Origin: Nocardioides piscis
GTDB taxonomy: Bacteria > Actinomycetota > Actinomycetes > Propionibacteriales > Nocardioidaceae
Assembly: GCF_011300215.1 (NCBI RefSeq)
Contig: NZ_CP049866.1
Location: forward strand, 558,001 to 622,000
Reading direction: 5' to 3'
Length of the DNA: 64,000 bases
The translations under genes and the position numbers were made by a program. Position 1 is the first letter of the stretch, and every line of letters starts with the position of its first letter. Positions 18,146 through 27,114 of this stretch are shown piece after piece. Under the pieces are notes generated by a model. That model was not told the DNA's origin, searched no databases, and saw only the letters and a program-made list of their open reading frames with translations.

Positions 18146-19069
18146 CAGGTAGTCGGCCTGTCCGGGGAAGTGGGCTCGCCAGTCCTCGCGAGGGCGGAGC
18201 GGCAAGCCCGGCAGGCCACGCGCGCGCAGCACGGAGTGCACACGACCCACCGTGCGAGCCGGATCCTTGTAGACGCCCGAAGCCACGACGACCAGGATCC
18301 GCCAGCCGGTGTCGTCGATCGCGTCACGGCGGGTCAGGTCGGCCTCCCACTGCTCGACCCTCTCGACGTGGTGTCGGCCGTCGTACTCGACGATCACCCT
18401 CGCGCCGGGCCAGGACAGGTCGAAACGGCGCACTGGCTGGCCGTCGACGTCGCGGATGGTGAGGTTGACCGTCGGCTCCGGAATGCCGGCGAGGACCAGC
18501 AGCATGCGCAGGCGCGACTCCATGGGCGAGTCCACGTCCTTGCGGACATGGGCCGCGGCCTGACGCGCCAACCGGCCGGCGACCCCTGGGGCTCCGCTCG
18601 CTGCCCGGACGAGGCGGGCGGGCGTCACCCCCTTGCGTCGCACCATCCAGTCGCCGACGACCACCAGCTCGACCAGCGGCAGGAGCTCTGCCAGCTCGAC
18701 GAACAGGTCGGGCAGCGATGAGACCAGCACGCCGTCGATGCTCACCGGCACGGCCCCGGGACGGACGTGCACCGTGACGCCTTGCCGGCGCAGCCGCTCG
18801 CCCACCGTCGGCACCGTGACGTGCTCCCCGGGAAGCGGTGGAACCGGGACGCCCCACATGCGTGCCACGCTGGAGTGGCTCGCGAACGCGTGGGCGAAGA
18901 AGCACACCAGCGCGGCCTGTGCGCGGATCGTCGGGGTCACGGCGACGTCGCTGTCCACCAGCACTCCGTGCAGCAGCCGCCGGTAGCCGGGGCCGTCCAA
19001 GGTGGCCCGAGGGATGCCTGCGCGCAGTCCGCGCCACCGCGGGAAGGGTCGTCGAGTGTCCAGATCCAT
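18143..19069 (-). CDS. DUF559 (Vsr-like) endonuclease domain protein with AbiEi-like N-terminus
   Basis: 308 residues from the ATG at 19069. The N-terminal two thirds (to ~200) look like the winged-helix and AbiEi-type region found in actinobacterial proteins of this class (SSVARMWGVPVPPLP). The C-terminal ~100 residues are a DUF559/PD-(D/E)xK nuclease fold: MESRLRMLLVLAGIPEP, RRFDLSWPGARVIVEYDGRHH, then RRDAIDDTGWRILVV. The acidic D and E-Y-D-G positions of the active site are present, so it is probably catalytically competent. It splits the conserved tilS-hpt pair and is bracketed by two direct copies of a two-hairpin module, which suggests mobility or a self-recognised target. Target and function are unknown. 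Confidence 0.8.
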   Translation of the reverse strand: MDLDTRRPFPRWRGLRAGIPRATLDGPGYRRLLHGVLVDSDVAVTPTIRAQAALVCFFAHAFASHSSVARMWGVPVPPLPGEHVTVPTVGERLRRQGVTVHVRPGAVPVSIDGVLVSSLPDLFVELAELLPLVELVVVGDWMVRRKGVTPARLVRAASGAPGVAGRLARQAAAHVRKDVDSPMESRLRMLLVLAGIPEPTVNLTIRDVDGQPVRRFDLSWPGARVIVEYDGRHHVERVEQWEADLTRRDAIDDTGWRILVVVASGVYKDPARTVGRVHSVLRARGLPGLPLRPREDWRAHFPGQADYL

Positions 19070-19132
19070 GCCTCGAGGTTGCCCGCTCCAGCGCGGTCCG
19101 GACGTTCCTCCACAGGCCTTCTCCCCCGCGGG

Positions 19133-19217
19133 CGATGAAGGTCCACGCCGGTGCGTGGAAGTGCGGGCCCAGTGGCGGGTCAAGGGACGAACTTCGACGC
19201 GTCTGCGTGGAAGTTCA
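19133..19217. repeat. two-hairpin repeat module, right copy
   Basis: Hairpin TCCACGC-CGGT-GCGTGGA (19142-19159) and hairpin TCGACGC-GTCT-GCGTGGA (19194-19211). The latter extends to 12-bp arms with a single mismatch (GAACTTC...GAAGTTC, 19189-19216). Hairpin centres are 52 bp apart, as in the left copy. The last hairpin overlaps the tilS stop codon. Confidence 0.85.
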
Positions 19218-20195
19218 GGCGTCAGGCGTCTGGCGCTCGAAGACCAGCAGCGCATCTCGGCGTACGGCGCGAAGGTGCCCGGGCAGGTGGATCCACTTCT
19301 GTCCGCGCCAGTCGGTCAGGAGGCCGTCGACGGCCAGCACGTGCTCGTGGAACAGCTCGCCGGCCGGCGCACCGGCCGCCAGCGCGGCGAGGCGCACGAC
19401 GCGGCGACGCAGGGCCGGGTGCTGCGCGGCCAGCAGGGGCACCGACAGCCCGTGCGGCGTGGCCACCCGGGCGAGCACCTCGTCGGCCAGCTCGTCGAGC
19501 AGCCCCATGTCGTCGCGGAGCTGGTCGGCGGTCCGCGCCAGGGTCTGGGCCACCCCGGGACCGAGCTCGTCCTCGAGCATGGGCAGGACGGTGCTGCGGA
19601 CCCGGACGCGGGTGAACCCCGGATCGGCGTTGTGCGGGTCGTCCCACACCTGGAGGCCCTCGACCTGGCAGGCGGTCAGCGTGTCGTCACGGCGTACGTC
19701 GAGGAGCGGGCGTGCGAAGCCGTCGAACTCGCGCCGCATCCCGGCCAGCGAGCGGCCTCCCGAGCCCCGGGCCAGGCCCAGCAGGACCGTCTCCGCCTGG
19801 TCGTCGAGGGTGTGTCCCAGGAGCACCAGGGCGGACAGCCGCTCGGAGACCTCCTCGAGCACCGCATAGCGGGCCTGCCGGGCCGCCGCCTCGGGTCCGA
19901 GCCCGGCGGCGGACACGCTGACCGTCGCCGTGAACGTCTCGTCGGCGCCCATCGCGGCCATCTGCTCGACGACCCGCGCGGCGTGGGCGGCCGACCCCTC
20001 CTGCAGCCCGTGGTCCACGGTCACGCCGACCACGTGCAACGCACGCTTGTGCCCCTCGAAGATCGTGGCCGACAACAACGCCAGCGAGTCAGCCCCACCG
20101 CTGCACGCGACCGCGACGACCGCCCCGGGGTCGAGCGGGTCGAGCACGCGTCGCACCCCTCGGCGCACGACCGCGAGCGAGGGATGCAGGCTCAT
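19215..20195 (-). CDS. tilS: tRNA(Ile) lysidine synthetase
   Basis: Converts C34 of the CAU-anticodon tRNA(Ile) to lysidine with ATP; essential. 326 residues from the ATG at 20195. PP-loop SGGADSLALL near residue 34; GLGPEAAARQARYAVL near 105 and LGHTLDDQAETVLLGLARG near 131 are family signatures. The C-terminal region is shorter than in E. coli, as is usual in actinobacteria. The downstream neighbour is the inserted endonuclease unit. Confidence 0.94.
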   Translation of the reverse strand: MSLHPSLAVVRRGVRRVLDPLDPGAVVAVACSGGADSLALLSATIFEGHKRALHVVGVTVDHGLQEGSAAHAARVVEQMAAMGADETFTATVSVSAAGLGPEAAARQARYAVLEEVSERLSALVLLGHTLDDQAETVLLGLARGSGGRSLAGMRREFDGFARPLLDVRRDDTLTACQVEGLQVWDDPHNADPGFTRVRVRSTVLPMLEDELGPGVAQTLARTADQLRDDMGLLDELADEVLARVATPHGLSVPLLAAQHPALRRRVVRLAALAAGAPAGELFHEHVLAVDGLLTDWRGQKWIHLPGHLRAVRRDALLVFERQTPDA

Positions 20196-20205
20196 CGCCG
20201 GCCGC

Positions 20206-21227
20206 TCACAGGACGCGTGTGATCCAGGAGTCGGGGTCGCCGATCTCGGCCTTGGAGGGGAGGTTGTCCGGCGAGGCCCAGACGGCGTTGAACTCCTCCA
20301 TGCCCGCCTTGTCGACGACATGGTTCACGAAGGCAGCCCCGTCGCGGTATTGCGCCATCTTGGCGTCGAGGCCGAGCAGCCGGCGCAGGATGCGGTCGAG
20401 GGTGCCGATGCCCTTGCGGCGCTCGTTGAAGGAGGTGCGGATCTGCGCCACCGACCCGATCACGCTGGGCCCGACCCCGTCCATGACGACGTCGGCATGT
20501 CCTTCGAGCAGGGACATCACGCCCGTGACCCGGTCGAGCACCTCGCGCTGCTCGGGGGTGCTCATCGCCTCGAGCAGGTTGGCACCGTCGCCGCGCACGG
20601 CCTCGGCGATGCGCCGCACCGCGTCCTCGGCCAGCCGGGTGGGCTCGATGGTCTCGGTCAGGGCGAGCATCTCGGACTGGAGGTGGTCGCGCATCCACGG
20701 CACCGCGGTGAACTGCACGCGGTGGGTCTCCTCGTGCAGACACACCCACAGGCGGAAGTCGGACGGGTCGGCGCCGAGCTCGCGCTCGACCTGGACGATG
20801 TTGGGGGCGACCAGGAGCAGGCGGCCGGACGGGTCGTGGAAGGGGTCGAACTGGCCCAGCACCTTGGTGCCGAGGAAGCCGAGGAGCAGCCCGACCTCGG
20901 CTCCCGTCACGCGCGAGCCGACGAGCTGGGTGAGCGCGCCGCCCGGGCCCTTCTTGGCCATCAGCTTCTCGATGAGCGGTTCCAGGATCTTGGCGAAGCC
21001 GTCGGCGTTGGCCTGGACCCAGCCCCGGCGGTCGACGACCAGCACCGGCGCGGTGTCGTCGGGGCGTCGAGGCCGGTGAAGTCACGGACCAGCCCGGTCG
21101 ACCGGGCAGCGCCGGCGCGCAGCTCCGCGACCGCGGCTGCAGCGGTGGCCGCAGGGACTGCGGGACCGTCGCCAGCCATCTTGGCGGCGATGTTGACCGC
21201 GAGGTCCCAATCGACCATTCCACTCAT
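20206..21227 (-). CDS. zinc-dependent metalloprotease-like DUF2342 protein, single-base frameshift
   Basis: Starts MSGMVDWDLAVNIAAKMAG at 21227. It breaks near 21061-21064 (a GGGG run on the plus strand) and continues as VLVVDRRGWVQANADGFAKIL; one extra base restores 340 residues. The metal motif HEETH lies in VCLHEETHRVQF, and the surrounding VMSLLEGHADVVMDGVG matches the DUF2342 family that accompanies tilS and dacB (Rv3626c position). The family is described as a putative hydrolase and substrates are unknown. Leaderless start. It ends 10 nt before tilS, so they are co-transcribed. Confidence 0.87.
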
Positions 21228-21233
21228 GCAGCG

Positions 21234-21239
21234 ACCCTA
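21234..21239 (-). promoter_or_regulatory. leaderless -10 for DUF2342-tilS
   Basis: TAGGGT on the minus strand exactly 6 nt before the ATG at 21227; it overlaps the dacB stop codon. Confidence 0.5.
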
Positions 21240-22730
21240 GGCCACGGCTCCACAGACGCAGGCTGCGAGATCGGCGGCCAGGTCGTCGAGGGCGGCCTCG
21301 ACGTCGACCTCGCGTGCCTTGCCGGTCTTGTCGACCGCCAGCACGAAGACCATCTCGGTCCCGTCGCGTCCCGCGACGACACCGGCCAGCGAGCTCACAC
21401 CACTGAGGGTGCCCGTCTTGGCTCGTACGTCGCCGAGTGCTGTGGCGTCGGACTCGGCGAACCGGCCCGCGAGCGATCCGGTGAAGCCGGCCACCGGCAG
21501 ACCGGTGAGCACCGTCCTCAGGTCCGGATGATCGGGGCGCGCCGCGACCTGCAGCACCTGGATCAGGGTCGCCGGGGAGAGCCGGTTGGACCGCGAGAGG
21601 CCCGAGCCGTCGTGGACGACGTCGGCCCCCGTCTCGACCCCCAGGGACTGCAGCGCCGACAGCACGCCGGTCGAGCCGCCCGCGAACGACCCGTCGCCGC
21701 TGACCGCGAGTCCGACGTGGTGGGCCAGCACCTCGGCGGTCTCGTTGTCGCTGACGTCCAGGAGCCGCTCGACGATCTGGGCGAGGGGGGCGCTCTCCAC
21801 GCTCGCGAGGTCGACGGCGCCGGCTCCGGCCGTGCCCCTGACCGGCTCGCCCCTGACCCTCACGCCCGCCTGCTCCAGCGCGGCGGCAAAGGTCGCGGCA
21901 GCCGTGAGAGAGGGGTCGTCGCTGCGTCCGTAGCCCGTCGGCGACGCGCCCCGGTCGACCCAGAGCGCGGTGATCGGGGAGACGATGTCGTCGCGGACGT
22001 AGTCGACCCGCCACTTCGGGTTGTCGGTCGGTCCGGTGAACAGCGAGTCGTCATAGACGACCCGCACGGGCTTGCGCCCCGGCAGCCGGGCCGCCGCCTG
22101 ACGGGCCAGCGTGACGACGTCGGCGCGGTCGGGATAGACGGTGGCCTGCTCCTCGGGCGTCGCGGGCCTGCTCGCGAGATAGGGGTCCCCGCCCCCCACC
22201 AGCACCACCTCGCGCGGTCGGTCGCCCTGGACGACGCTGGTGGTGAACCGCGTCTCGGGCCCGAGAGCCGCGAGGGCGGCAGCGGCGGTCACCAGCTTCG
22301 TGGTCGAGGCGGGCAGGAACTGACCGTCGTCGTGGGTCCACACGGGTCCGTCGCCGGACAGGTCACCGACCCCGGCCACGACGTGCTTGCCGAGCGTCTT
22401 GTTGCGCAGGCCCTGCTCCAGCGCGGTCTGGATGGCCGTGGCGTCGACAAGCGGCGGGTCGGTCACGGGGGTCGCAGCCGCCGGCGGGGACCAGGCAGGC
22501 AGCTCCAGGCCGGCAGGAGGAGCGACCGCGGCCGGGTCGGTGGTGATGTCGTCGCCATACCAACCGAGGTAGCGCGGACCCCAGTCGTAGCGGTGGGCCG
22601 CGACGCCCGAGCCGAGGAGGGCCAGGACCAGCAGCACGGGCAGCCATCGCGTCGCCCACGCCGCGCCGACGGGGTGGCGTCGATCACGTCCCACTCGAAA
22701 TCCCCTCGCTGCTTTGGCTCTGGGGGCCAT
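21237..22730 (-). CDS. dacB: D-alanyl-D-alanine carboxypeptidase/endopeptidase, PBP4 family
   Basis: 497 residues. N-terminal membrane anchor or signal helix WLPVLLVLALLGSGVAAH near residue 28-45, so the enzyme acts outside the membrane on peptidoglycan stem peptides. Active-site motifs in order: SxxK in PASTTK near 140, SxN in VSDNETAE near 325 and KTG in VRAKTGTLSG near 430. The large insert between SxxK and SxN is typical of class C PBP4. Divergent from ppa. The ATG at 22730 is the only start with sensible context. Confidence 0.93.
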   Translation of the reverse strand: MAPRAKAARGFRVGRDRRHPVGAAWATRWLPVLLVLALLGSGVAAHRYDWGPRYLGWYGDDITTDPAAVAPPAGLELPAWSPPAAATPVTDPPLVDATAIQTALEQGLRNKTLGKHVVAGVGDLSGDGPVWTHDDGQFLPASTTKLVTAAAALAALGPETRFTTSVVQGDRPREVVLVGGGDPYLASRPATPEEQATVYPDRADVVTLARQAAARLPGRKPVRVVYDDSLFTGPTDNPKWRVDYVRDDIVSPITALWVDRGASPTGYGRSDDPSLTAAATFAAALEQAGVRVRGEPVRGTAGAGAVDLASVESAPLAQIVERLLDVSDNETAEVLAHHVGLAVSGDGSFAGGSTGVLSALQSLGVETGADVVHDGSGLSRSNRLSPATLIQVLQVAARPDHPDLRTVLTGLPVAGFTGSLAGRFAESDATALGDVRAKTGTLSGVSSLAGVVAGRDGTEMVFVLAVDKTGKAREVDVEAALDDLAADLAACVCGAVA

Positions 22731-22778
22731 TGTGCGCGACACTGACGGCGAACATCCGGCAGACCCCAGGAGAGAACA

Positions 22779-23342
22779 GTGCCCGACGAGCAGGTAGCCG
22801 ACGACGTCCGCGACGAGATCAGCGACGAGGACGTCCGTCCCACCGAGCACACGATGCTCTTCGACGTGCTCATCGAGATCCCCAAGGGGTCCCGCAACAA
22901 GTACGAGGTCGACCACGAGACCGGCCGGCTGCGACTCGACCGGATGCTCTTCACCTCGACGGCCTACCCCGAGGACTACGGATACATCGAGAACACCCTC
23001 GGCCAGGACGGCGACCCCCTCGACGCCCTCGTGCTCCTGCAGGCCCCGACCTTCCCGGGCTGCCTGATCGAGTGCCGCGCCATCGGCATGTTCCGGATGA
23101 CCGACGAGGCCGGCGGTGACGACAAGGTGCTGTGCGTCCCGTCCCACGACCCGCGCCTGGCCCACCTGCAGGACATCAACGACGTCTCGAAGTTCGACCG
23201 TCTCGAGATCCAGCACTTCTTCGAGGTCTACAAGGACCTCGAGCCCGGCAAGTCCGTCGAGGGCGCCAACTGGGTCGGCCGCGCCGAGGCCGAGGCCGAG
23301 GTCAAGGCCTCCTTCGAGCGTGCGAAGAACGGTCACCACTGA
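22779..23342 (+). CDS. ppa: inorganic pyrophosphatase
   Basis: Hydrolyses pyrophosphate and drives biosynthesis; soluble family I hexamer. 187 residues from the GTG at 22779, with a strong AGGAGA ribosome site. The family signature [11 protein letters not shown] is near residue 78; [17 protein letters not shown] near 30 carries the active-site Glu and Lys. About 20 acidic N-terminal residues precede the usual core. Complete. Confidence 0.97.
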   Translation: MPDEQVADDVRDEISDEDVRPTEHTMLFDVLIEIPKGSRNKYEVDHETGRLRLDRMLFTSTAYPEDYGYIENTLGQDGDPLDALVLLQAPTFPGCLIECRAIGMFRMTDEAGGDDKVLCVPSHDPRLAHLQDINDVSKFDRLEIQHFFEVYKDLEPGKSVEGANWVGRAEAEAEVKASFERAKNGHH

Positions 23343-23362
23343 TCGTGGCCTGACCTGCTCGG

Positions 23363-24034
23363 TCAGTCCGTGCTGGCGCCCACGGCCCGGAAGTAGCCCA
23401 CGCCACCGCTGAGGGTCAGCTGGACGTCGACAGCGCCGGCAGCGGTGAGCCAGTCGCGACACTGCGCCGTGGTCGACATCGGTCCGAGGATCCCGGCAGC
23501 GCGGCCGACCACCTGCACGGGCACGTAGCGCGGACCGGTGTCGGTGAAGAGGGAGCTGCCGCTCAGGACACCACCCGGCCTGAGGACCCGCACCATCTCC
23601 TCGACCGCCCGCCGCGGGTCGGGGAAGCAGTGCAGGCCGGTCAGCGAGATGACGAGGTCGAAGGAGTCGTCCGCCCACGGCAGCGCGCCGACGTCCGCCA
23701 CGACCGGCGTGACCTGGTCGGCGACGCCCAGCTCGCGGGCCGTCGCCATCGTCCGCTCGAGCATGGTCGCGGAGATGTCGGCAGCGAACAACGCGATGCC
23801 CTGGCCGGGGCGCAGGCCGCGAAGCGCGACGCCGGACCCGGACGGGATGTCGAGGACGCGCGACCCGGCCGGCAGGGTCCCGATCTCGGCGGCTGTCTCG
23901 TGAAGCAGACCCAGGTCGCTGCCGAGTCCCGCTCGCCACGCGAGCCCGCCCACGCGGTCGTGACCCACGAGCCAGGGATAGACGTAGGACCACAGCGGGT
24001 CCTCGCTCCACCCACCCAGGCCCGGGACCCTCAC
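23363..24034 (-). CDS. class I SAM-dependent methyltransferase
   Basis: 223 residues from the GTG at 24034, which overlaps the acyl-CoA oxidase stop as GTGA. SAM-binding motif I VLDIPSGSG near residue 65, with motif II/III segments ALFAADISATML and FDLVISLTGLHCF. A ubiE/COQ5-like fold, but the substrate cannot be read from sequence. Coupled translation with the oxidase suggests the same lipid or polyketide-like pathway (inference). Confidence 0.85.
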   Translation of the reverse strand: MRVPGLGGWSEDPLWSYVYPWLVGHDRVGGLAWRAGLGSDLGLLHETAAEIGTLPAGSRVLDIPSGSGVALRGLRPGQGIALFAADISATMLERTMATARELGVADQVTPVVADVGALPWADDSFDLVISLTGLHCFPDPRRAVEEMVRVLRPGGVLSGSSLFTDTGPRYVPVQVVGRAAGILGPMSTTAQCRDWLTAAGAVDVQLTLSGGVGYFRAVGASTD

Positions 24035-26067
24035 CCGATCAGCTCCTCCGAGCGCAGCATCTCGACCGGGACGCCCCAGGCATCGACGAAGTCGCCTGCG
24101 AGCGGGCGGATCTTGCGGCACAGGTCGTTGATCTCGCGGCTGATGGCCTTCGAGCGGGCGCTGCTCAGGCGGCCGTGCTCCATGAACCACGCCCGGTCGG
24201 CCTCGATGGTGGACAGCGCGTGGAGGTCGCACAGCAGGTTGAGTGCCACCTTCAGGTCGCCGTCGGGCAACGCACTGACCTTATCGATGAAGGAGTCGAG
24301 CACCATCCGCTCGACGTGGGCGCGAGCGGCGCCGATGACGTGGTCCTGCACCCGCGAGAACACCTCGCCCGGGTTCATCCCGCTGTCGATCCCGCGCTTG
24401 AGGCGACGCGCGACCCCGGCCAGCATGTGCTCCTCACGGAAGCGCAGCATCGCCTGCTGGTAGGCGGGATCGAGGAGCCCGGCCTCCTGGTCCCACTGGT
24501 CCCCACCCGGCAGGACGTCCTTGATCGCCTGGAACAGCTTGTGGGCGCTGGTCCTCTCGAGCACGGTCCCGACCGCCAGGCCGGCGACGAACTTGACCAT
24601 GCCGAACTGGTCCATGTCCTCGAACTCGCTGGAGTAGTCGGTCAGCAACCCCTTGGCCACGAGCTGCAGCAGGACGTGGTTGTCGCCCTCGAAGGTGGTG
24701 AACACGTCCGTGTCGGCCTTCAGCGCGGCGAACCGGTTGGCGCTGAGATAGCCCGCACCGCCACAGGCCTCCCGGCACTCCTGGATGGTGTCGGTGGCGT
24801 GCCAGGTGCCGAGCACCTTGGTGCCGGCTGCGCGCGCCTCGAGCTGGCGACGGTCCTGCTCGTCGGTCGTCAGGCCGCTGAAGACGTCGTGGAGCGCCGC
24901 AGCGACGTGTTCCTGGGCGAAGTGCAGGGCGTAGGTGCGCGCGATCCGCGGCAGGAGGCGGCGCTGGTGCATGCCGTAGTCGAGGAGCAGCTCCTCCTGG
25001 TCCTCGCTCGTCGCCTCGAACTGCCGTCGCACGTTCGCATATCTCGTCGCGATGACCAGCGCGACCTTGGCTGCGTTGATCCCGGCGCCGCCCACGCAGA
25101 CCCGGCCCTGGACGAGCGTCCCGAGCATCGTGAAGAAGCGGCGGTTGGCGTTGTCGATGGTGCTCTCGTAGGCCCCGTCCTCGGTGACGTCGGCGAACTG
25201 GTTGAGCAGGTTGGCGCGCGGGATCCGCACGCCGTCGAACCAGATGCGGCCGTTGTCGACGCCGTTGAGCCCCATCTTGGGTCCGCAGTCCTCGATCCGG
25301 ACCCCCGGCAGCACCTCGCCGTCCGCGCGCAGCGGGACCACGAAGGCGTGCACGCCACGCCCCTCCCCGTCGATGTCGAGCTGGGCGAAGACGACGGCGA
25401 CGTCGGCGTGTGCGGCGGCGTTGCCGATGTAGTCCTTGCGGCTCGCGTCGTCCGGGGTCGTGATCACGAACTCCCCGGTCGCTGCGTCGTACGTCGCCGT
25501 GGTGCCCAACGCCTGGACGTTGGACCCGTGACCCGTCTCGGTCATGGCGAAGCAACCCATCAGCTTCCCGGTGATCAGGTCGTGCAGGTAGGCGTCATGG
25601 TGGGCCTTGGTGCCGAGCTGGAGGATCGCCCCGCCGAAGAGGCCGAACTGCACGCCGACCTTGACGAGGACACTGAGGTCTCCGTAGGCGAGGGTCTCGA
25701 AGGCGGCGACCGAACCGCCGATGTCGCCGCCACCGCCGTACTCGGTCGGGAACCCCATGCCCGTCTGTCCGGTGCTCGCCATCTTGACCACCACGTCGCG
25801 CACCCGGTCGCGGAAGTCGTCGGTGCTCATCGTCTCCTCGTCGAGGAGGATCTGCTTCTCCTCGACCATGTTCTGGCGCACCAGATTCCGCACCTCGGCA
25901 TATTTGCCGTCGAGCAGCTCGGTCAGGGCCGTGACGTCGATCGCAGGCTGGACGTAGCCGGGCTTGGCGGGGGTCGGCTCGGCCTGCGGTGGCTCGGCCG
26001 GCTGCTCGGCTCCGGCGTCGGTCACCTGGTCGTCGGGGCGCTTGTCGACAGCGTCACTGGTGGTCAT
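24031..26067 (-). CDS. acyl-CoA oxidase/dehydrogenase family protein
   Basis: 678 residues from the ATG at 26067; FAD-dependent alpha,beta-oxidation of acyl-CoA. AMTETGHGSNVQALGTTATYD near residue 185 is the FAD/acyl-CoA loop. ECREACGGAGYLSANRF near 415 and FTTFEGDNHVLLQLVAKGL near 445 carry the flavin-contact and catalytic Glu region of the acyl-CoA oxidase group. The length fits acyl-CoA oxidases rather than 380-residue dehydrogenases. The first ~45 residues are Pro/Ala/Glu-rich and probably disordered. Promoter and start are shared divergently with the sulfotransferase at 26092. Confidence 0.9.
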   Translation of the reverse strand: MTTSDAVDKRPDDQVTDAGAEQPAEPPQAEPTPAKPGYVQPAIDVTALTELLDGKYAEVRNLVRQNMVEEKQILLDEETMSTDDFRDRVRDVVVKMASTGQTGMGFPTEYGGGGDIGGSVAAFETLAYGDLSVLVKVGVQFGLFGGAILQLGTKAHHDAYLHDLITGKLMGCFAMTETGHGSNVQALGTTATYDAATGEFVITTPDDASRKDYIGNAAAHADVAVVFAQLDIDGEGRGVHAFVVPLRADGEVLPGVRIEDCGPKMGLNGVDNGRIWFDGVRIPRANLLNQFADVTEDGAYESTIDNANRRFFTMLGTLVQGRVCVGGAGINAAKVALVIATRYANVRRQFEATSEDQEELLLDYGMHQRRLLPRIARTYALHFAQEHVAAALHDVFSGLTTDEQDRRQLEARAAGTKVLGTWHATDTIQECREACGGAGYLSANRFAALKADTDVFTTFEGDNHVLLQLVAKGLLTDYSSEFEDMDQFGMVKFVAGLAVGTVLERTSAHKLFQAIKDVLPGGDQWDQEAGLLDPAYQQAMLRFREEHMLAGVARRLKRGIDSGMNPGEVFSRVQDHVIGAARAHVERMVLDSFIDKVSALPDGDLKVALNLLCDLHALSTIEADRAWFMEHGRLSSARSKAISREINDLCRKIRPLAGDFVDAWGVPVEMLRSEELIG

Positions 26068-26074
26068 GCCAGAC

Positions 26075-26080
26075 AAGGTA
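26075..26080 (-). promoter_or_regulatory. leaderless -10 for acyl-CoA oxidase
   Basis: TACCTT on the minus strand, 7 nt before the ATG at 26067; it shares two bases with the plus-strand hexamer. Confidence 0.5.
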
Positions 26081-26084
26081 GCGT
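26079..26084 (+). promoter_or_regulatory. leaderless -10 for sulfotransferase 2
   Basis: TAGCGT 7 nt before the GTG at 26092. Confidence 0.5.
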
Positions 26085-26091
26085 CGCGCGC

Positions 26092-26964
26092 GTGAATCGT
26101 CCCGAGCCCGAGAGCGATCTCGGACGGATGCCCTACAACTTCTCGATCGTCGGAGTCCAGAAGAGCGGCACCTCGACGCTGTCCGGGACGCTGAGCCAGC
26201 ACCGCCTCGTGTGTCGGCCGCCCCGCAAGGAAGCCCACTTCTTCAACAACGAGGAATACGACTGGGCGCATCCCGACTACGAGCGCGACTACACCGCTCC
26301 CCGGCGCGCCCGCGTGCACACGATGGTCGGCGACTCGACGCCCGTCTATCTCTTCTGGCCCAACGCCCTGGAGCGGATGCGGGCCTACCAGCCCGACCTC
26401 CCGCTGATCGCCGTCTTCCGTGACCCGCTCGAGCGGCTCTTCTCGCACTGGACGATGCTGCGCACCCGACACCCGGACTGGCCGGACTGGCCGGGGTTCA
26501 TCACCGAGTTCCGGCCGACCTCGCTGCCGACGTCGGTGCCGAGCGACGTGAAGCCCATGCGCTACAAGCACATGTCCGGCATCGCCCGCGGCTACTACGG
26601 CGCCCAGCTCGAGCGCGGGTTCGCGGTGTTCCCGCGCGAGCAGTGGCTGCTGCTGGAGTTCCGGGCGATGCTGGCCTCGTTCAACCCCTCGGTCGACCGG
26701 GCCACCGACCACCTCGGCCTGCCCCGCTTCGACCGGCACCCTCCGCTGCGCAACCGCTATGCAGGGGCCGAGCTGGTGACCGGCACCGCACCCACGGGCG
26801 CCGACCTCGCTTCGCTCGCGGCGCTGTATGCCGACGACCTGGCCGTCTTCGACCGGCTCTCGGGCCTCGACACCTCCCAGTGGCCGACGACTCGCATCCT
26901 CGACGGCACCCTGGACCCCGACGAGCTGGCCGCGAAGATGGCCCAGAAGGTCACCCCGCTCTGA
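26092..26964 (+). CDS. sulfotransferase domain protein
   Basis: 290 residues from the GTG at 26092. FSIVGVQKSGTSTLSGTLSQH (near residues 17-37) is the PAPS 5'-phosphosulfate loop and LIAVFRDPLERLFSHW near 105 is the 3'-phosphate loop with Arg and Ser. GYYGAQLERGFAVFPREQWLLLEF resembles heparan-sulfate-type and actinobacterial Stf enzymes. Soluble; probably sulfates a glycolipid or glycan. Acceptor unknown. A second unrelated sulfotransferase lies at 4842. Confidence 0.87.
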   Translation: MNRPEPESDLGRMPYNFSIVGVQKSGTSTLSGTLSQHRLVCRPPRKEAHFFNNEEYDWAHPDYERDYTAPRRARVHTMVGDSTPVYLFWPNALERMRAYQPDLPLIAVFRDPLERLFSHWTMLRTRHPDWPDWPGFITEFRPTSLPTSVPSDVKPMRYKHMSGIARGYYGAQLERGFAVFPREQWLLLEFRAMLASFNPSVDRATDHLGLPRFDRHPPLRNRYAGAELVTGTAPTGADLASLAALYADDLAVFDRLSGLDTSQWPTTRILDGTLDPDELAAKMAQKVTPL

Positions 26965-27085
26965 CCTCCGGACCGTGCGTGGACGCCCCACTTCAAGTGG
27001 CGGCGGACGACGGATCAAGCGGCGATCTGCCTGTCGTGCGCCGCCAGCTCGTCGGCGCTCGGCAAGACCGACCGAGGGAAGGACT

Positions 27086-27110
27086 GACCCGGCAGATGAT
27101 GTGCCGGGTC
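27086..27110. terminator. hairpin terminator between convergent genes
   Basis: Perfect 9-bp stem GACCCGGCA / TGCCGGGTC with a 7-nt loop and no U-tract, as common in high-GC actinobacteria. It lies between sulfotransferase 2 and the NlpC/P60 gene, which end facing each other. The remaining 120 bp of the gap show only a small CCACTT-C-AAGTGG hairpin. Confidence 0.6.
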
Positions 27111-27114
27111 GACC

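Noticed and set aside
26986..26999. CCACTT-C-AAGTGG as a functional terminator of sulfotransferase 2
   Set aside because: A single-base loop cannot form; the better hairpin is at 27086-27110.
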